DNA of 64,000 bases from the NCBI RefSeq assembly GCF_000218895.1, contig NC_015703.1:5035001-5099000 (forward strand), given 5' to 3'. The position numbers were made by a program, and so were the translations under genes. The stretch's first letter is position 1. Every line of letters begins with the position of its first letter. This DNA comes from Runella slithyformis DSM 19594. Lineage in GTDB: Bacteria; Bacteroidota; Bacteroidia; Cytophagales; Spirosomataceae. Below the pieces are notes generated by a model. That model was not told where the DNA came from. It worked only from the letters and a program-made list of their open reading frames with translations, and made no database searches. This document shows, piece by piece, positions 54,492 through 61,934 of the stretch.

Positions 54492-56759
54492 GTGGAACAC
54501 GTCGAACAACTACCAACCGTCGAAACTGCTAAAAAATTAGGTATTCTTCCCGAAGAATTTGAACAAATCAAGCAGATATTAGGTCGCACACCTAATTTCA
54601 CCGAGCTGAGTATTTTCTCGGTCATGTGGTCAGAGCATTGCTCCTATAAAAACTCCATTGTTTGGCTCAAAACACTCCCGCGCGATTCGGACCGTATGCT
54701 TGCGAAAGCCGGCGAAGAGAATGCCGGACTCGTAGACATCGGCGATGGATTGGCCTGCAGTTTTAAGATCGAATCTCATAATCACCCGTCGGCATTGGAA
54801 CCTTACCAGGGCGCGGCCACGGGAGTAGGCGGTATCAACCGCGATATTTTTACGATGGGTGCCCGGCCCATTGCACAGCTTAACTCATTGCGTTTCGGCG
54901 ATCCTAAATTGGCCAAGACCAAGTGGTTAGTGAAAGGGGTCGTCAAAGGAATCGGCGATTACGGCAATGCGTTCGGTATTCCAACCGTGGGCGGCGAAGT
55001 CTTTTTTGACGAATGTTACAATACCAATCCGCTCGTCAACGCCTTCTCAGCGGGTATCGTAGAAGCGGGAAAAGTGGCCAAAGCCATCAGCTATGGCGTG
55101 GGTAATCCTGTGTTCATTGTTGGTTCAGCCACGGGGAAAGATGGTATCGGCGGAGCTAGTTTTGCCTCGGAAGACATCAGCGAAAAATCGACCGAAAAGC
55201 TGCCTGCCGTGCAGGTAGGGGACCCGTTCATGGAAAAACTCCTGCTCGAAGCCACGCTCGAAATCATCGAAACGGGCTACGTGGTCGGGATTCAGGACAT
55301 GGGTGCTGCGGGTATTATCTGCTCTACTTCCGAAATGAGCGCCAAAGGCGAACACGGAATGATCATTGACCTCGACAAAGTACCTACGCGCCAGACCAAC
55401 ATGAAAGGCTGGGAGATCCTGCTTTCGGAATCGCAGGAGCGGATGCTCGTGGTAATTGAAAAAGGCAAAGAAGACGACATAAAACAAATATTTGATAAGT
55501 GGGATCTGCACTGCGCCCAAATCGGCGAAGTAGTGGAAGGCGGCAGTCTGCATTTTTACCAACACGGCGAACTGATCGCCGATGTTCCCGCCCACGACCT
55601 GGTTCTTGGTGGTGGCGCGCCCCAATACCGCCGTGAATACCGCGAGCCGGCCTATTATCAGGAATTTAAGAAATTTGATATTAATACCATTCCTGATCTC
55701 CCCTCCCTAACAGGGGAGGGGTCTGGGGGTGGGGTTAGGGATGTAGCAAAACACCTTTTATCGCACCCCAACATCGCCTCCAAAAAATGGGTATATGAGC
55801 AATATGATTCTACGGTTGGTACGGCCAACCGCACCACCAACCGCCCTTCGGATGCAGGAGTGGTACGCATTCGGGATGTAAAACGCCCTCATTATCAGAA
55901 ATCTATCGCCATGACGGTCGATTGTAACGCCCGTTACGTCAATGCCGATCCGTTCATCGGTGCGCAGATTGCCGTTGCCGAAGCTGCGCGCAATTTGGTA
56001 TGTACGGGCGCGGAGCCGTTGGCAGTGACCAACAACCTTAACTTTGGGAATCCGTACGTGCCGGAAGTGTATTGGCAGTTTGTGAATGCCGTTCAGGGCA
56101 TGGGCAAAGCCTGTTTGAAGTTCAAAACGCCGGTAACGGGTGGAAACGTGAGTTTTTATAACCAATCATCCGACGACGGCCCCGTGTTTCCCACGCCGAC
56201 CATCGGGATGATCGGACTGATCGAAAAACCCGAAAACCAAACGTCGCTGGATTTTAAGAACGAAGGTGATTTGATCTACCTCGTGGGCCAATCTCAAAAT
56301 GACATTGCCTCTTCGGAATATCTGTATTCCTACCGCGGGGTGAAGGCATCCCCGGCACCGGCCTTTGATTTGGACGAAGAATACAATTTGCAGGTGGCTG
56401 TCAACCGATTGATCGAAAAACAATTGGTGCAGTCGGTGCATGATGTGTCGGATGGTGGATTATTTATCACCCTTGCCGAATCAGCCTTGCCGAGCGGGTT
56501 AGGCTTTGACATAGCCACGATGGACGGTTACCGCAAGGATGCGTTCCTGTTCGGTGAATCACAGAGCCGGGTGGTCATCAGCGTTAGTCCCGACAAACAG
56601 GCTGAATTCCAGAAAGTATTGGGCGGAGAACTGAAAACCCCGCATGCCTTGCTGGGAAAAGTAACCTCGGGCGGTTTTGTCGTTGACGGTCAGGAAATAA
56701 TTTCAACGGCAGAAGCCAAAGATCTGTACGATAATTCGTTGGGACGATTGATGAGTTAA
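54492..56759 (+). CDS. purL: Phosphoribosylformylglycinamidine synthase subunit PurL
   Basis: 755 residues with a GTG start. Hallmarks: FSVMWSEHCSYKNSIVWLK, SFKIESHNHPSALEPYQGAA, GVGGINRDIFTMGARPIAQL, and the second half NGRYVNAD-type MTVDCNARYVNADPFIG and TPVTGGNVSFYNQSSD. This is the small PurL that works with PurQ and PurS; it converts FGAR to FGAM with ATP. Residues about 403-417 (LPSLTGEGSGGG) are not part of the family and coincide with a GC-rich palindromic repeat inserted in frame (55697-55740). The bacteriocin island is joined directly to its 3' end. Confidence 0.95.
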   Translation: MEHVEQLPTVETAKKLGILPEEFEQIKQILGRTPNFTELSIFSVMWSEHCSYKNSIVWLKTLPRDSDRMLAKAGEENAGLVDIGDGLACSFKIESHNHPSALEPYQGAATGVGGINRDIFTMGARPIAQLNSLRFGDPKLAKTKWLVKGVVKGIGDYGNAFGIPTVGGEVFFDECYNTNPLVNAFSAGIVEAGKVAKAISYGVGNPVFIVGSATGKDGIGGASFASEDISEKSTEKLPAVQVGDPFMEKLLLEATLEIIETGYVVGIQDMGAAGIICSTSEMSAKGEHGMIIDLDKVPTRQTNMKGWEILLSESQERMLVVIEKGKEDDIKQIFDKWDLHCAQIGEVVEGGSLHFYQHGELIADVPAHDLVLGGGAPQYRREYREPAYYQEFKKFDINTIPDLPSLTGEGSGGGVRDVAKHLLSHPNIASKKWVYEQYDSTVGTANRTTNRPSDAGVVRIRDVKRPHYQKSIAMTVDCNARYVNADPFIGAQIAVAEAARNLVCTGAEPLAVTNNLNFGNPYVPEVYWQFVNAVQGMGKACLKFKTPVTGGNVSFYNQSSDDGPVFPTPTIGMIGLIEKPENQTSLDFKNEGDLIYLVGQSQNDIASSEYLYSYRGVKASPAPAFDLDEEYNLQVAVNRLIEKQLVQSVHDVSDGGLFITLAESALPSGLGFDIATMDGYRKDAFLFGESQSRVVISVSPDKQAEFQKVLGGELKTPHALLGKVTSGGFVVDGQEIISTAEAKDLYDNSLGRLMS
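55697..55740. repeat. GC-rich palindromic repeat inserted in frame in purL
   Basis: CTCCCCT (55698-55704) pairs with AGGGGAG (55712-55718), followed by a GGGTCTGGGGGTGGGG tail ending GGTTAGGG. It encodes the extra LPSLTGEGSGGG in PurL, in a spot where relatives have a short acidic linker before the VAKFLIAHPNIASK-type block. The motif has the look of intergenic interspersed repeats. Confidence 0.7.
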
Positions 56760-56826
56760 TTCATTCGTATGCTATCACAAAAAACGCCGGCAGGGTTTAA
56801 TCCCTGTCGGCGTTTTTTTGTGGGAG
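56713..56826 (+). repeat. Direct repeat copy 1: purL 3' end plus terminator (left island boundary)
   Basis: From AAGCCAAAGATCTG through the stop codon and the terminator to GTGGGAG, this segment recurs at 61780-61891. The coding part differs at three positions and the terminator block is identical over about 41 bases. Here it belongs to the intact gene. Confidence 0.92.
56779..56819 (+). terminator. purL terminator
   Basis: AAAAAACGCCGGCAGGG and its near complement ending CGGCGTTTTTTT pair around TTTAAT, with one G-T pair. The A- and T-tracts make it work in both directions, so it also serves the exporter gene ending at 56835. Confidence 0.92.
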
Positions 56827-56834
56827 CCGTTTCT

Positions 56835-59093
56835 TCAATTTCTGCCATTGTTTAATTCAGTAAGCATCTGAGTTTCTAAATTCAACTCACTCCAATAATC
56901 GCTGTACATATTGACATTTTGCAAGAGTTGTTCGTGTGTTCCGGATTGGGCAAAAACGCCATTTTCCAACAAATAAATACGGTCACAAATACTGCTCAGG
57001 GTATGAAGTCGGTGAGTGATGAAAAGGATACCCATTTTGCTTTTCAGTTGTTTTAAAAGCTCTAAAACAAACTTTTCTGTATGACGGTCGAGGGCAGCGG
57101 TGGCTTCATCCAAAATTAAAAGTTGAGGTTGAGCCACGAGGGCTCTTGCCAATCCTATCAGTTGACGCTGCCCTCCCGATAGATTTACCCCTTCTTCCCC
57201 CACTATTGTAAGAACTCCCTGAGGAAAACTATCCAGAAAAGGGGCAAAACCATAACGCTCCAACCATTGAAAAGCTTCGGCGATTTCCTGTTCGGTGGTG
57301 CCGAAACAGATATTATCGACCACCGTTCCATTGAAAATGTGTACCTGTTGGGGCACAACACTAATCAATTTACGCCACTGCTGAACATCCAATTCTTCCA
57401 ATGGAAATTGTCCATTGACTCGAATTTGGCCCGCTTCAGGTTCATAAAAACGTTGAACCAATTGACAAATGAGGCTCTTCCCACCGCCGCTTTCGCCTAC
57501 GATGGAGATAACTTCGCCTTTTTGTAATTGAAAATCAATGTTTTGTAACAGCTGCGTTTTACCCGGAAAACGAAAGGAAACGTTTTGAAATTGAAGCGAT
57601 TGAAAATCAAAGGTTTGTTCTTCGTTGTTTACTTTTTCGGCTTTTACCTGCACAAACTCATACATCCGCTCAAAAGCGATTTTAGCATCATTGAGCGGAA
57701 CACTGATCAAAGCCAGATTGGTAACGGAAGGCAAAAGAGAGGAAACCGCTCCTAAGATGGCGGTCATTTCGCCTATTTTGATTTGGTTTTTATAAACGGC
57801 ATAAATGGTAATGCCCAAGACAACGCCGATAAAAACGGTGGCGGCCACGCCCGTAGAAGCCGATAAACTCACCTGCCTGGTGCCTGATTGATAGACCCTT
57901 TCTTGAAAACTCCCAAACAAAAGTTGGTTGAGATTACTGAAAAAGGCCTGTTTGTTGCGGTTCTTGACATCGGCAATACCCTGAATGGTATTGATGAAAT
58001 TACTTTCGCTCAATGAATATGCAACCATGACGTTGGTTTGGGCTTCAATGAGTCCTTTATTTTGACGATAAATCAACCAAAAATAAATCGGCAAAATCAA
58101 TAGACTTGCTAAACCCACTTGCCAATTGTAATAAAACAACAATCCGAAAGAGGCAAAAACCATCAATAAATCTACCAAGAGGTTGCCTGTGAGCATACTG
58201 ACTGTACTCTGAATACGGCCGGTGTCGTTGAGACGCGCGACAAAATCACCGATTTTGCGGGTATCAAAGAAAGACTTTGGCAGATGCAGCAGTTTATCAT
58301 AGAAAGCGGTGTTCATTCGTATTCCAAATTCTTTGCTTTGACGCATGAGCAAAAACTGCCGTAATACCGAAAGCCCAACACGGGCCAAGAGTAGGACTAC
58401 GACCAATACAGTAGATAAAATGATACGAGTGGGGTTTTTAGATGGCAGAATTTTGTCAATCAACTGTTGGGAGTAAATAGCCATTGTCAAACCCAAAACG
58501 GCCATCAATACACCCACGCCCGCACTGACGGCCAGTAATGGCACATCTTGGCGAATCAAATTCAAAAACCATTCTTTTTTGAGGTTGGCTTTATCGGCAA
58601 CTTTTATAAAAGATCCGTTGGGTTCTAATACCAAACAAGCCCCTGACTTCCAGTGCTTTTTAAGGTCATCTTCTGTCCATTCAACCACGCCACGGACGGG
58701 GTCGCTTATGATAAAAACCACTATCCCCATCCCTTTCCCCTCTGAGGGAAAGGGAGTTATTCCCCCATTGGGGGTTAGGGGGCCATACCAAATCACATAA
58801 TGCTGCAAACCGCCTTCCAATTCAATGTGCAGTATGACGGGCTTGCCGTGTTCGATGAGCGAGGGAATATCAGATTCGTAGCCATCGGCCTCAAAACCCA
58901 ATTGTAGAGCGGCTTCTTTGAGACCAAGCAAGGATGTTCCACTTAAATCAGCCCCGCAAAAGCGGCGTATTTGTTCAAAATTGCTATCGCCACCGTAAAA
59001 ACGCACCAACGACAACAGGCAAGCTACGCCACAGTCACGTTGGTCAAGTTGTAAGACATGGCTGCGTTTGATTAATTCCAATGAGGTGGGCAT
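56835..59093 (-). CDS. Peptidase-containing bacteriocin ABC exporter (C39 peptidase + ABC)
   Basis: 752 residues. N-terminal C39 peptidase: Cys21 in LDQRDCGVACLLSLVRFYGG, His98 in LQHYVIWYG, Asp131 in IISDPVRG. Residues about 105-124 between His and Asp are an extra loop encoded by a palindromic repeat (58721-58788). Six transmembrane helices occupy about 175-460. The ATPase has Walker A in VGESGGGKSLIC, signature NLSGGQRQLIG, Walker B in LLILDEATAALD and the H-loop in LFITHRLHTL. It should cut leader peptides after the double-glycine and export the mature peptides across the inner membrane. Its start is 2 bases after the microprotein stop. Confidence 0.93.
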   Translation of the reverse strand: MPTSLELIKRSHVLQLDQRDCGVACLLSLVRFYGGDSNFEQIRRFCGADLSGTSLLGLKEAALQLGFEADGYESDIPSLIEHGKPVILHIELEGGLQHYVIWYGPLTPNGGITPFPSEGKGMGIVVFIISDPVRGVVEWTEDDLKKHWKSGACLVLEPNGSFIKVADKANLKKEWFLNLIRQDVPLLAVSAGVGVLMAVLGLTMAIYSQQLIDKILPSKNPTRIILSTVLVVVLLLARVGLSVLRQFLLMRQSKEFGIRMNTAFYDKLLHLPKSFFDTRKIGDFVARLNDTGRIQSTVSMLTGNLLVDLLMVFASFGLLFYYNWQVGLASLLILPIYFWLIYRQNKGLIEAQTNVMVAYSLSESNFINTIQGIADVKNRNKQAFFSNLNQLLFGSFQERVYQSGTRQVSLSASTGVAATVFIGVVLGITIYAVYKNQIKIGEMTAILGAVSSLLPSVTNLALISVPLNDAKIAFERMYEFVQVKAEKVNNEEQTFDFQSLQFQNVSFRFPGKTQLLQNIDFQLQKGEVISIVGESGGGKSLICQLVQRFYEPEAGQIRVNGQFPLEELDVQQWRKLISVVPQQVHIFNGTVVDNICFGTTEQEIAEAFQWLERYGFAPFLDSFPQGVLTIVGEEGVNLSGGQRQLIGLARALVAQPQLLILDEATAALDRHTEKFVLELLKQLKSKMGILFITHRLHTLSSICDRIYLLENGVFAQSGTHEQLLQNVNMYSDYWSELNLETQMLTELNNGRN
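58721..58788. repeat. GC-rich double hairpin inserted in frame in the exporter gene
   Basis: TCCCTTTCCC and GGGAAAGGGA form a perfect 10-bp hairpin, followed by CCCCCA/TGGGGG and a GGTTAGGGGG tail like the purL element. It encodes the extra PLTPNGGITPFPSEGKGMGI in the C39 domain, keeping the frame. Confidence 0.75.
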
Positions 59094-59095
59094 GG

Positions 59096-59173
59096 TTAGA
59101 AAGTGGGTAGATTGGTGATGTACTTAATGACCCATGCAAGCAAGTAAGCCGCGAGTTTGAGAAGATAGTTCAT
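59096..59173 (-). CDS. 25-residue hydrophobic microprotein
   Basis: ATG at 59173 overlaps the thioredoxin stop as ATGA, and the TAA at 59096-59098 is 2 bases before the exporter ATG, so it is coupled on both sides. The peptide begins MNYLLKLAAYLLAWV, continues IKYIT and ends NLPTF. It is a single hydrophobic helix with three Tyr, one Trp and two Lys, and would lie in or on the membrane. It is not a double-glycine precursor. Possible roles are exporter subunit, immunity or assembly factor. I know no described family. Confidence 0.72.
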   Translation of the reverse strand: MNYLLKLAAYLLAWVIKYITNLPTF

Positions 59174-59688
59174 CGGTTTAGGTATTTGATAATGGCCTCC
59201 ATTTTGGTTTCTCCCACGTATTTTTTTGCCAGATTCCCATCGGCATTATAAATCAAAACAGTAGGTACGGTACGAAAACCAAACTGTTTATCAGCATCTT
59301 GGGGGGAGATTTGCGCAATGGTGAGCGAAGGAATCGTTTTTTGTAACGCATATTCTTTCTCAAATGACCGTAGCACCCAGAGGCGTTCGGTAGATAGCCA
59401 AAGCAGTTGGGCATTTTTAAAAGCCTGTGACTGTTTTTTTAATTCTGTAGCCTCATGTTGACAATGCTCACAATGAGGATCGAAGTAAAATAAGACAGTG
59501 GGTTGATGTTTTTGTGTGAGAGTAACGGCTGTACTATCCAACCCCCTCAAAGAAATAGTGGGCAGTTGTTGCATCTTTGTCTCTATTTCCTTTTTGTGTT
59601 GGAGGGTTTGGTACGATTGTACCAACAACCACACAACAATCCCGACCACACTTGTTAAAAGTGCTGCACTGATTATCTTCTTGTTCAT
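59170..59688 (-). CDS. Membrane-anchored thioredoxin-like protein (CxxC)
   Basis: 172 residues from the ATG at 59688, which begins the anchor helix (KKIISAALLTSVVGIVVWLL). The TlpA/thioredoxin fold shows FYFDPHCEHCQHEATELKK with the CEHC redox site and the cis-Pro in FGFRTVPTVLIYNADG. The active site faces the periplasm. In this cluster it could form or isomerise the Cys6-Cys38/39 disulfide predicted for the peptides, or help the exporter. Its stop overlaps the microprotein start by 4 bases; its start follows the upstream stop by 5 bases. Confidence 0.85.
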   Translation of the reverse strand: MNKKIISAALLTSVVGIVVWLLVQSYQTLQHKKEIETKMQQLPTISLRGLDSTAVTLTQKHQPTVLFYFDPHCEHCQHEATELKKQSQAFKNAQLLWLSTERLWVLRSFEKEYALQKTIPSLTIAQISPQDADKQFGFRTVPTVLIYNADGNLAKKYVGETKMEAIIKYLNR

Positions 59689-59693
59689 AAAAT

Positions 59694-60323
59694 TTAGGGA
59701 GTAAAACTTACTGTAATAAACATCACTACCGTTACCCACAGCACCAACCCCGTACCATAAGAAGCCAAAACCAATTCAAACGATTTGGCAAAATCTCGTT
59801 CGATAATTTGACTCACTCCTTTTGCTAACAAAACCCAGTAGAGAATCTCAAAGACATTCAGTAATTGTAATGGATAAATTAACCACGGCTGTACATTGGT
59901 GTAATCAAAAAAATGAAGAGCCGAGAGCGGATAAAACATTTGTAAATCTTGCAGCGAATAATCAGTTTGAATAATGGAAAACCACAGGATTTTTAATAAA
60001 GAAGGAATCAAAAAAACAAACTCAGCGTCTAAAGCGATTCCAAAAGCTAATTTGAAGGAAAACTGGTTGGTTAAAAAATATAAACCAATACTTAGACAAG
60101 AAGTAACTAATGTAAGTTTAATAAGAGTCAAAATAGGTAAAATAGCATAACTTATCCACTCCCATTGTTTACTCTGATTTATTATGTTTTCTATTTGTTC
60201 ATAGGTTAGCTGCTCGGCGAAAGTATTGAAATATAGGTTTTCTGAAATAAATAAATAGTTTGATAAAAATACCAAACCACTCAGTGCTGCAATAAGGAGT
60301 AAAAATAGGAGACGTTTGTCCAT
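59694..60323 (-). CDS. Multi-pass membrane protein of the bacteriocin operon
   Basis: 209 residues with about five hydrophobic helices (LFLLLIAALSGLVFLSNYLF; ISYAILPILTLIKLTLVTSC; LIYPLQLLNVFEILYWVLLA; ELVLASYGTGLVLWVTVVMF). I recognise no enzymatic motif; the pattern is YIP1-like only in a general sense. Coupled closely to the thioredoxin-like gene (5-base gap). A role in export or self-protection is likely from context alone. Confidence 0.65.
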   Translation of the reverse strand: MDKRLLFLLLIAALSGLVFLSNYLFISENLYFNTFAEQLTYEQIENIINQSKQWEWISYAILPILTLIKLTLVTSCLSIGLYFLTNQFSFKLAFGIALDAEFVFLIPSLLKILWFSIIQTDYSLQDLQMFYPLSALHFFDYTNVQPWLIYPLQLLNVFEILYWVLLAKGVSQIIERDFAKSFELVLASYGTGLVLWVTVVMFITVSFTP

Positions 60324-60554
60324 ATTTAATGTAACTACTTTTTATAGTTTTCGCAAGAAAAACAACCTAAATTAAAAAGGGGGTATTAAATTTGTCGATA
60401 GCCATTTCCCAATAGTCAGTCAATGAATCTATTCCTTTATTCCTGAAAAATGCATAGGTAAACTACAGGAGAATAGCAATAGCTACAGGAAAAATATACA
60501 AACAAAAATTAACACTTGCGTATCCGATTAGATATCATACATTGATGTTTTACA
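60324..60554. other. AT-rich gap inside the island
   Basis: 231 bases between the two membrane-protein genes, with no open frame I can support. It may hold a second promoter, dividing the cluster into a precursor/immunity unit and an export unit. Confidence 0.3.
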
Positions 60555-60749
60555 TTATTTACCCCATTTAGACAATAAATACACAATCCCTATTCCGAAC
60601 AAAAAACCTAAAATTAAATGAATACCATCAACCGAAGTTATTAAGGCAAGTATATTTTCATAATCACTTAAACCGTACCAAATAGAGAAAACAAATATCA
60701 TGAAGCCGAAAAATTGGTTAAGTTTTAATTTGAAAAAAATATTTTTCAT
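60555..60749 (-). CDS. Small two-helix membrane protein, immunity candidate
   Basis: 64 residues. Two hydrophobic stretches (FFGFMIFVFSIWYGL; GIHLILGFLFGIGIVYLL) are separated by an acidic loop (SDYENILALITSVD), and both ends are Lys-rich. Small cationic two-helix proteins beside class II bacteriocin genes commonly give producer immunity. It follows the second peptide gene after 109 bases. No sequence family is recognised, so the role is inference. Confidence 0.65.
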   Translation of the reverse strand: MKNIFFKLKLNQFFGFMIFVFSIWYGLSDYENILALITSVDGIHLILGFLFGIGIVYLLSKWGK

Positions 60750-60858
60750 CTGATTTCAGTATTTACACTCAAGACAATAAATTCGTTGATGATGGCGCAT
60801 TTACTGCCTTGAGTAAGTTTATATAAGAGCCAAAATAAAATAAAGACTATACCGGATA

Positions 60859-61044
60859 CTATTTCTCATCCGTGATTCCACCGACACATGCAGCTGCCCC
60901 GACGATTACAACTCCTACTCCCCAAGGACCGAGAGCCCACCCAAAAGATAATGCTGTTCCTATACCAGCCAAATAACCAATACAAAATGACTTGAGACTT
61001 CCTGCATGTGTATTAGCCATAACCTCAATATTTAGTTTTTTCAT
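60859..61044 (-). CDS. Bacteriocin-like precursor peptide 2
   Basis: 61 residues. A 15-residue leader (MKKLNIEVMANTHAG) ends in AG instead of GG. The mature part starts SLKSFCIGYLAGIG and is rich in Gly/Ala/Val with GxxxG motifs; it has Cys6, Pro25, Trp26 and Cys38 followed by VGGITDEK. Cys6 and Pro25 line up with peptide 1 when both leaders are cut at residue 15. It is probably a class II-type pore-forming peptide made as a pair with peptide 1. Confidence 0.75.
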   Translation of the reverse strand: MKKLNIEVMANTHAGSLKSFCIGYLAGIGTALSFGWALGPWGVGVVIVGAAACVGGITDEK

Positions 61045-61137
61045 GATTTGTAGTTTTTGTAGTCAAAATTTTTCGATTAAAAATAATTCGAGCGGTTGCG
61101 ACCATAAAATTGGTAAATATGGCGTTACAATTATCTA

Positions 61138-61332
61138 TCATAGATAAATCCTACGTAATACAGACCCACCACAAAAAGTTCCTATAGAAGCACCAATAAA
61201 ACCCCATGTGGCAGGTGCTATAGCAGAGGTTGTAACAGCCGCTACAACTCCAATGCCTACTGCGAATCCACACGCAGCATCAATATCTCCTCCGTTTACT
61301 CTTTCCATTTGCAAATTCTCTAATCTCTTCAT
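61138..61332 (-). CDS. Bacteriocin-like precursor peptide 1 (double-glycine leader)
   Basis: 64 residues. The leader MKRLENLQMERVNGG fits the double-glycine pattern (Leu4, Leu7, Glu10, Gly14-Gly15). The mature 49 residues start DIDAACGFAVGIGVV, with Cys6, Pro25, Trp28 and Cys39-GG, and end in a cationic tail (SVLRRIYL). Hydrophobic Gly-rich composition and two Cys suggest a disulfide-closed membrane-active peptide. It is the first gene of the minus-strand operon. Confidence 0.82.
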   Translation of the reverse strand: MKRLENLQMERVNGGDIDAACGFAVGIGVVAAVTTSAIAPATWGFIGASIGTFCGGSVLRRIYL

Positions 61333-61433
61333 TGTATAAATTATTTTAAAGTTTCAGCCTACTCTTTACGCATTTCGGCAATCGCGGTTGGATGCGCATC
61401 AACGGCACAAGAATAGAAAAAATAATAACATAA

Positions 61434-61532
61434 GTCAACGGATATGTTGACATTTTTTTAATATTTTTACTGTGCTTTTGTTTTGGTATATTTATATTTA
61501 CTTTAGGGTGATATTTATATACTAATTACCCT
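61434..61532. promoter_or_regulatory. Divergent control region with two palindromes
   Basis: GTCAAC/GTTGAC (61434-61451, 6-base centre) and AGGGTGAT/ATTACCCT (61505-61532, one mismatch, 12-base centre) lie between the peptide operon and the XRE gene. The second ends 5 bases before the XRE ATG at 61538 and is the best candidate autoregulatory operator. No Shine-Dalgarno is visible. Confidence 0.5.
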
Positions 61533-61537
61533 ATATA

Positions 61538-61759
61538 ATGGAAAAGAAGGAGTTACTGCATAAAATTGGCCAAAGAGTTGTACGGTTGCGAATGGTTAAA
61601 AATTGGAGCCAAGCAGATTTGGCTCGGGCGAGTTTGAAAGACCGTCAGAGCATCGAACGCCTTGAAAATGGCAAAGTCAATCCATCCGTGTATTATCTAC
61701 AGGAAGTGGCCAAGGCATTGGAAGTACCTCTACTAAAAATTTTTGAATGGGATGAGTGA
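61538..61759 (+). CDS. XRE-family transcriptional regulator
   Basis: 73 residues forming one helix-turn-helix domain: IGQRVVRLRMVKNWSQADLA, then SLKDRQSIERLENGKVNPSV and VAKALEVPLLKIFEW. No other domain. It is transcribed away from the bacteriocin operon and ends 20 bases before the right-hand purL repeat. It probably binds the palindrome in front of it and represses itself and perhaps the operon. Confidence 0.88.
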   Translation: MEKKELLHKIGQRVVRLRMVKNWSQADLARASLKDRQSIERLENGKVNPSVYYLQEVAKALEVPLLKIFEWDE

Positions 61760-61779
61760 GGTAGAATAAACTACAATAA

Positions 61780-61891
61780 AAGCCAAATATCTGTACGATA
61801 ACTCATTGGGACGATTGATGAGTTAATTCTTTTTTATCCTATCTAAAAACGCCGGCAGGGTTTAATCCCTGTCGGCGTTTTTTTGTGGGAG
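61780..61891 (+). repeat. Direct repeat copy 2: purL 3' end fragment (right island boundary)
   Basis: Starting AAGCCAAATATCTG, it could still encode the last residues of PurL (LYDNSLGRLMS) with a stop, but no gene leads into it. It is followed by the same terminator (61845-61884). It is probably the original purL end, displaced by the island, next to the Uma2 gene. Confidence 0.92.
61845..61884 (+). terminator. Second copy of the purL terminator
   Basis: Same hairpin as at 56779-56819 with TTTAAT loop and a T-run. It now terminates the XRE gene. Confidence 0.9.
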
Positions 61892-61934
61892 AGTTATGAA
61901 AATTCTTATATTTGGAAAGTAAAGCACAAAAACT

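Larger units (their letters stand above)
56827..61779. mobile_element. Bacteriocin island inserted at the purL 3' end
   Basis: About 4.95 kb of mostly AT-rich DNA lies between the two copies of the purL 3' end. It contains, on the minus strand, two precursor peptides, two membrane proteins, a thioredoxin-like protein, a microprotein and a peptidase-ABC exporter, plus a divergent XRE regulator. No integrase, transposase or relaxase is present. The flanking repeats and the cargo-like content indicate acquisition as one block, perhaps by homologous or in-trans site-specific recombination. Confidence 0.82.
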
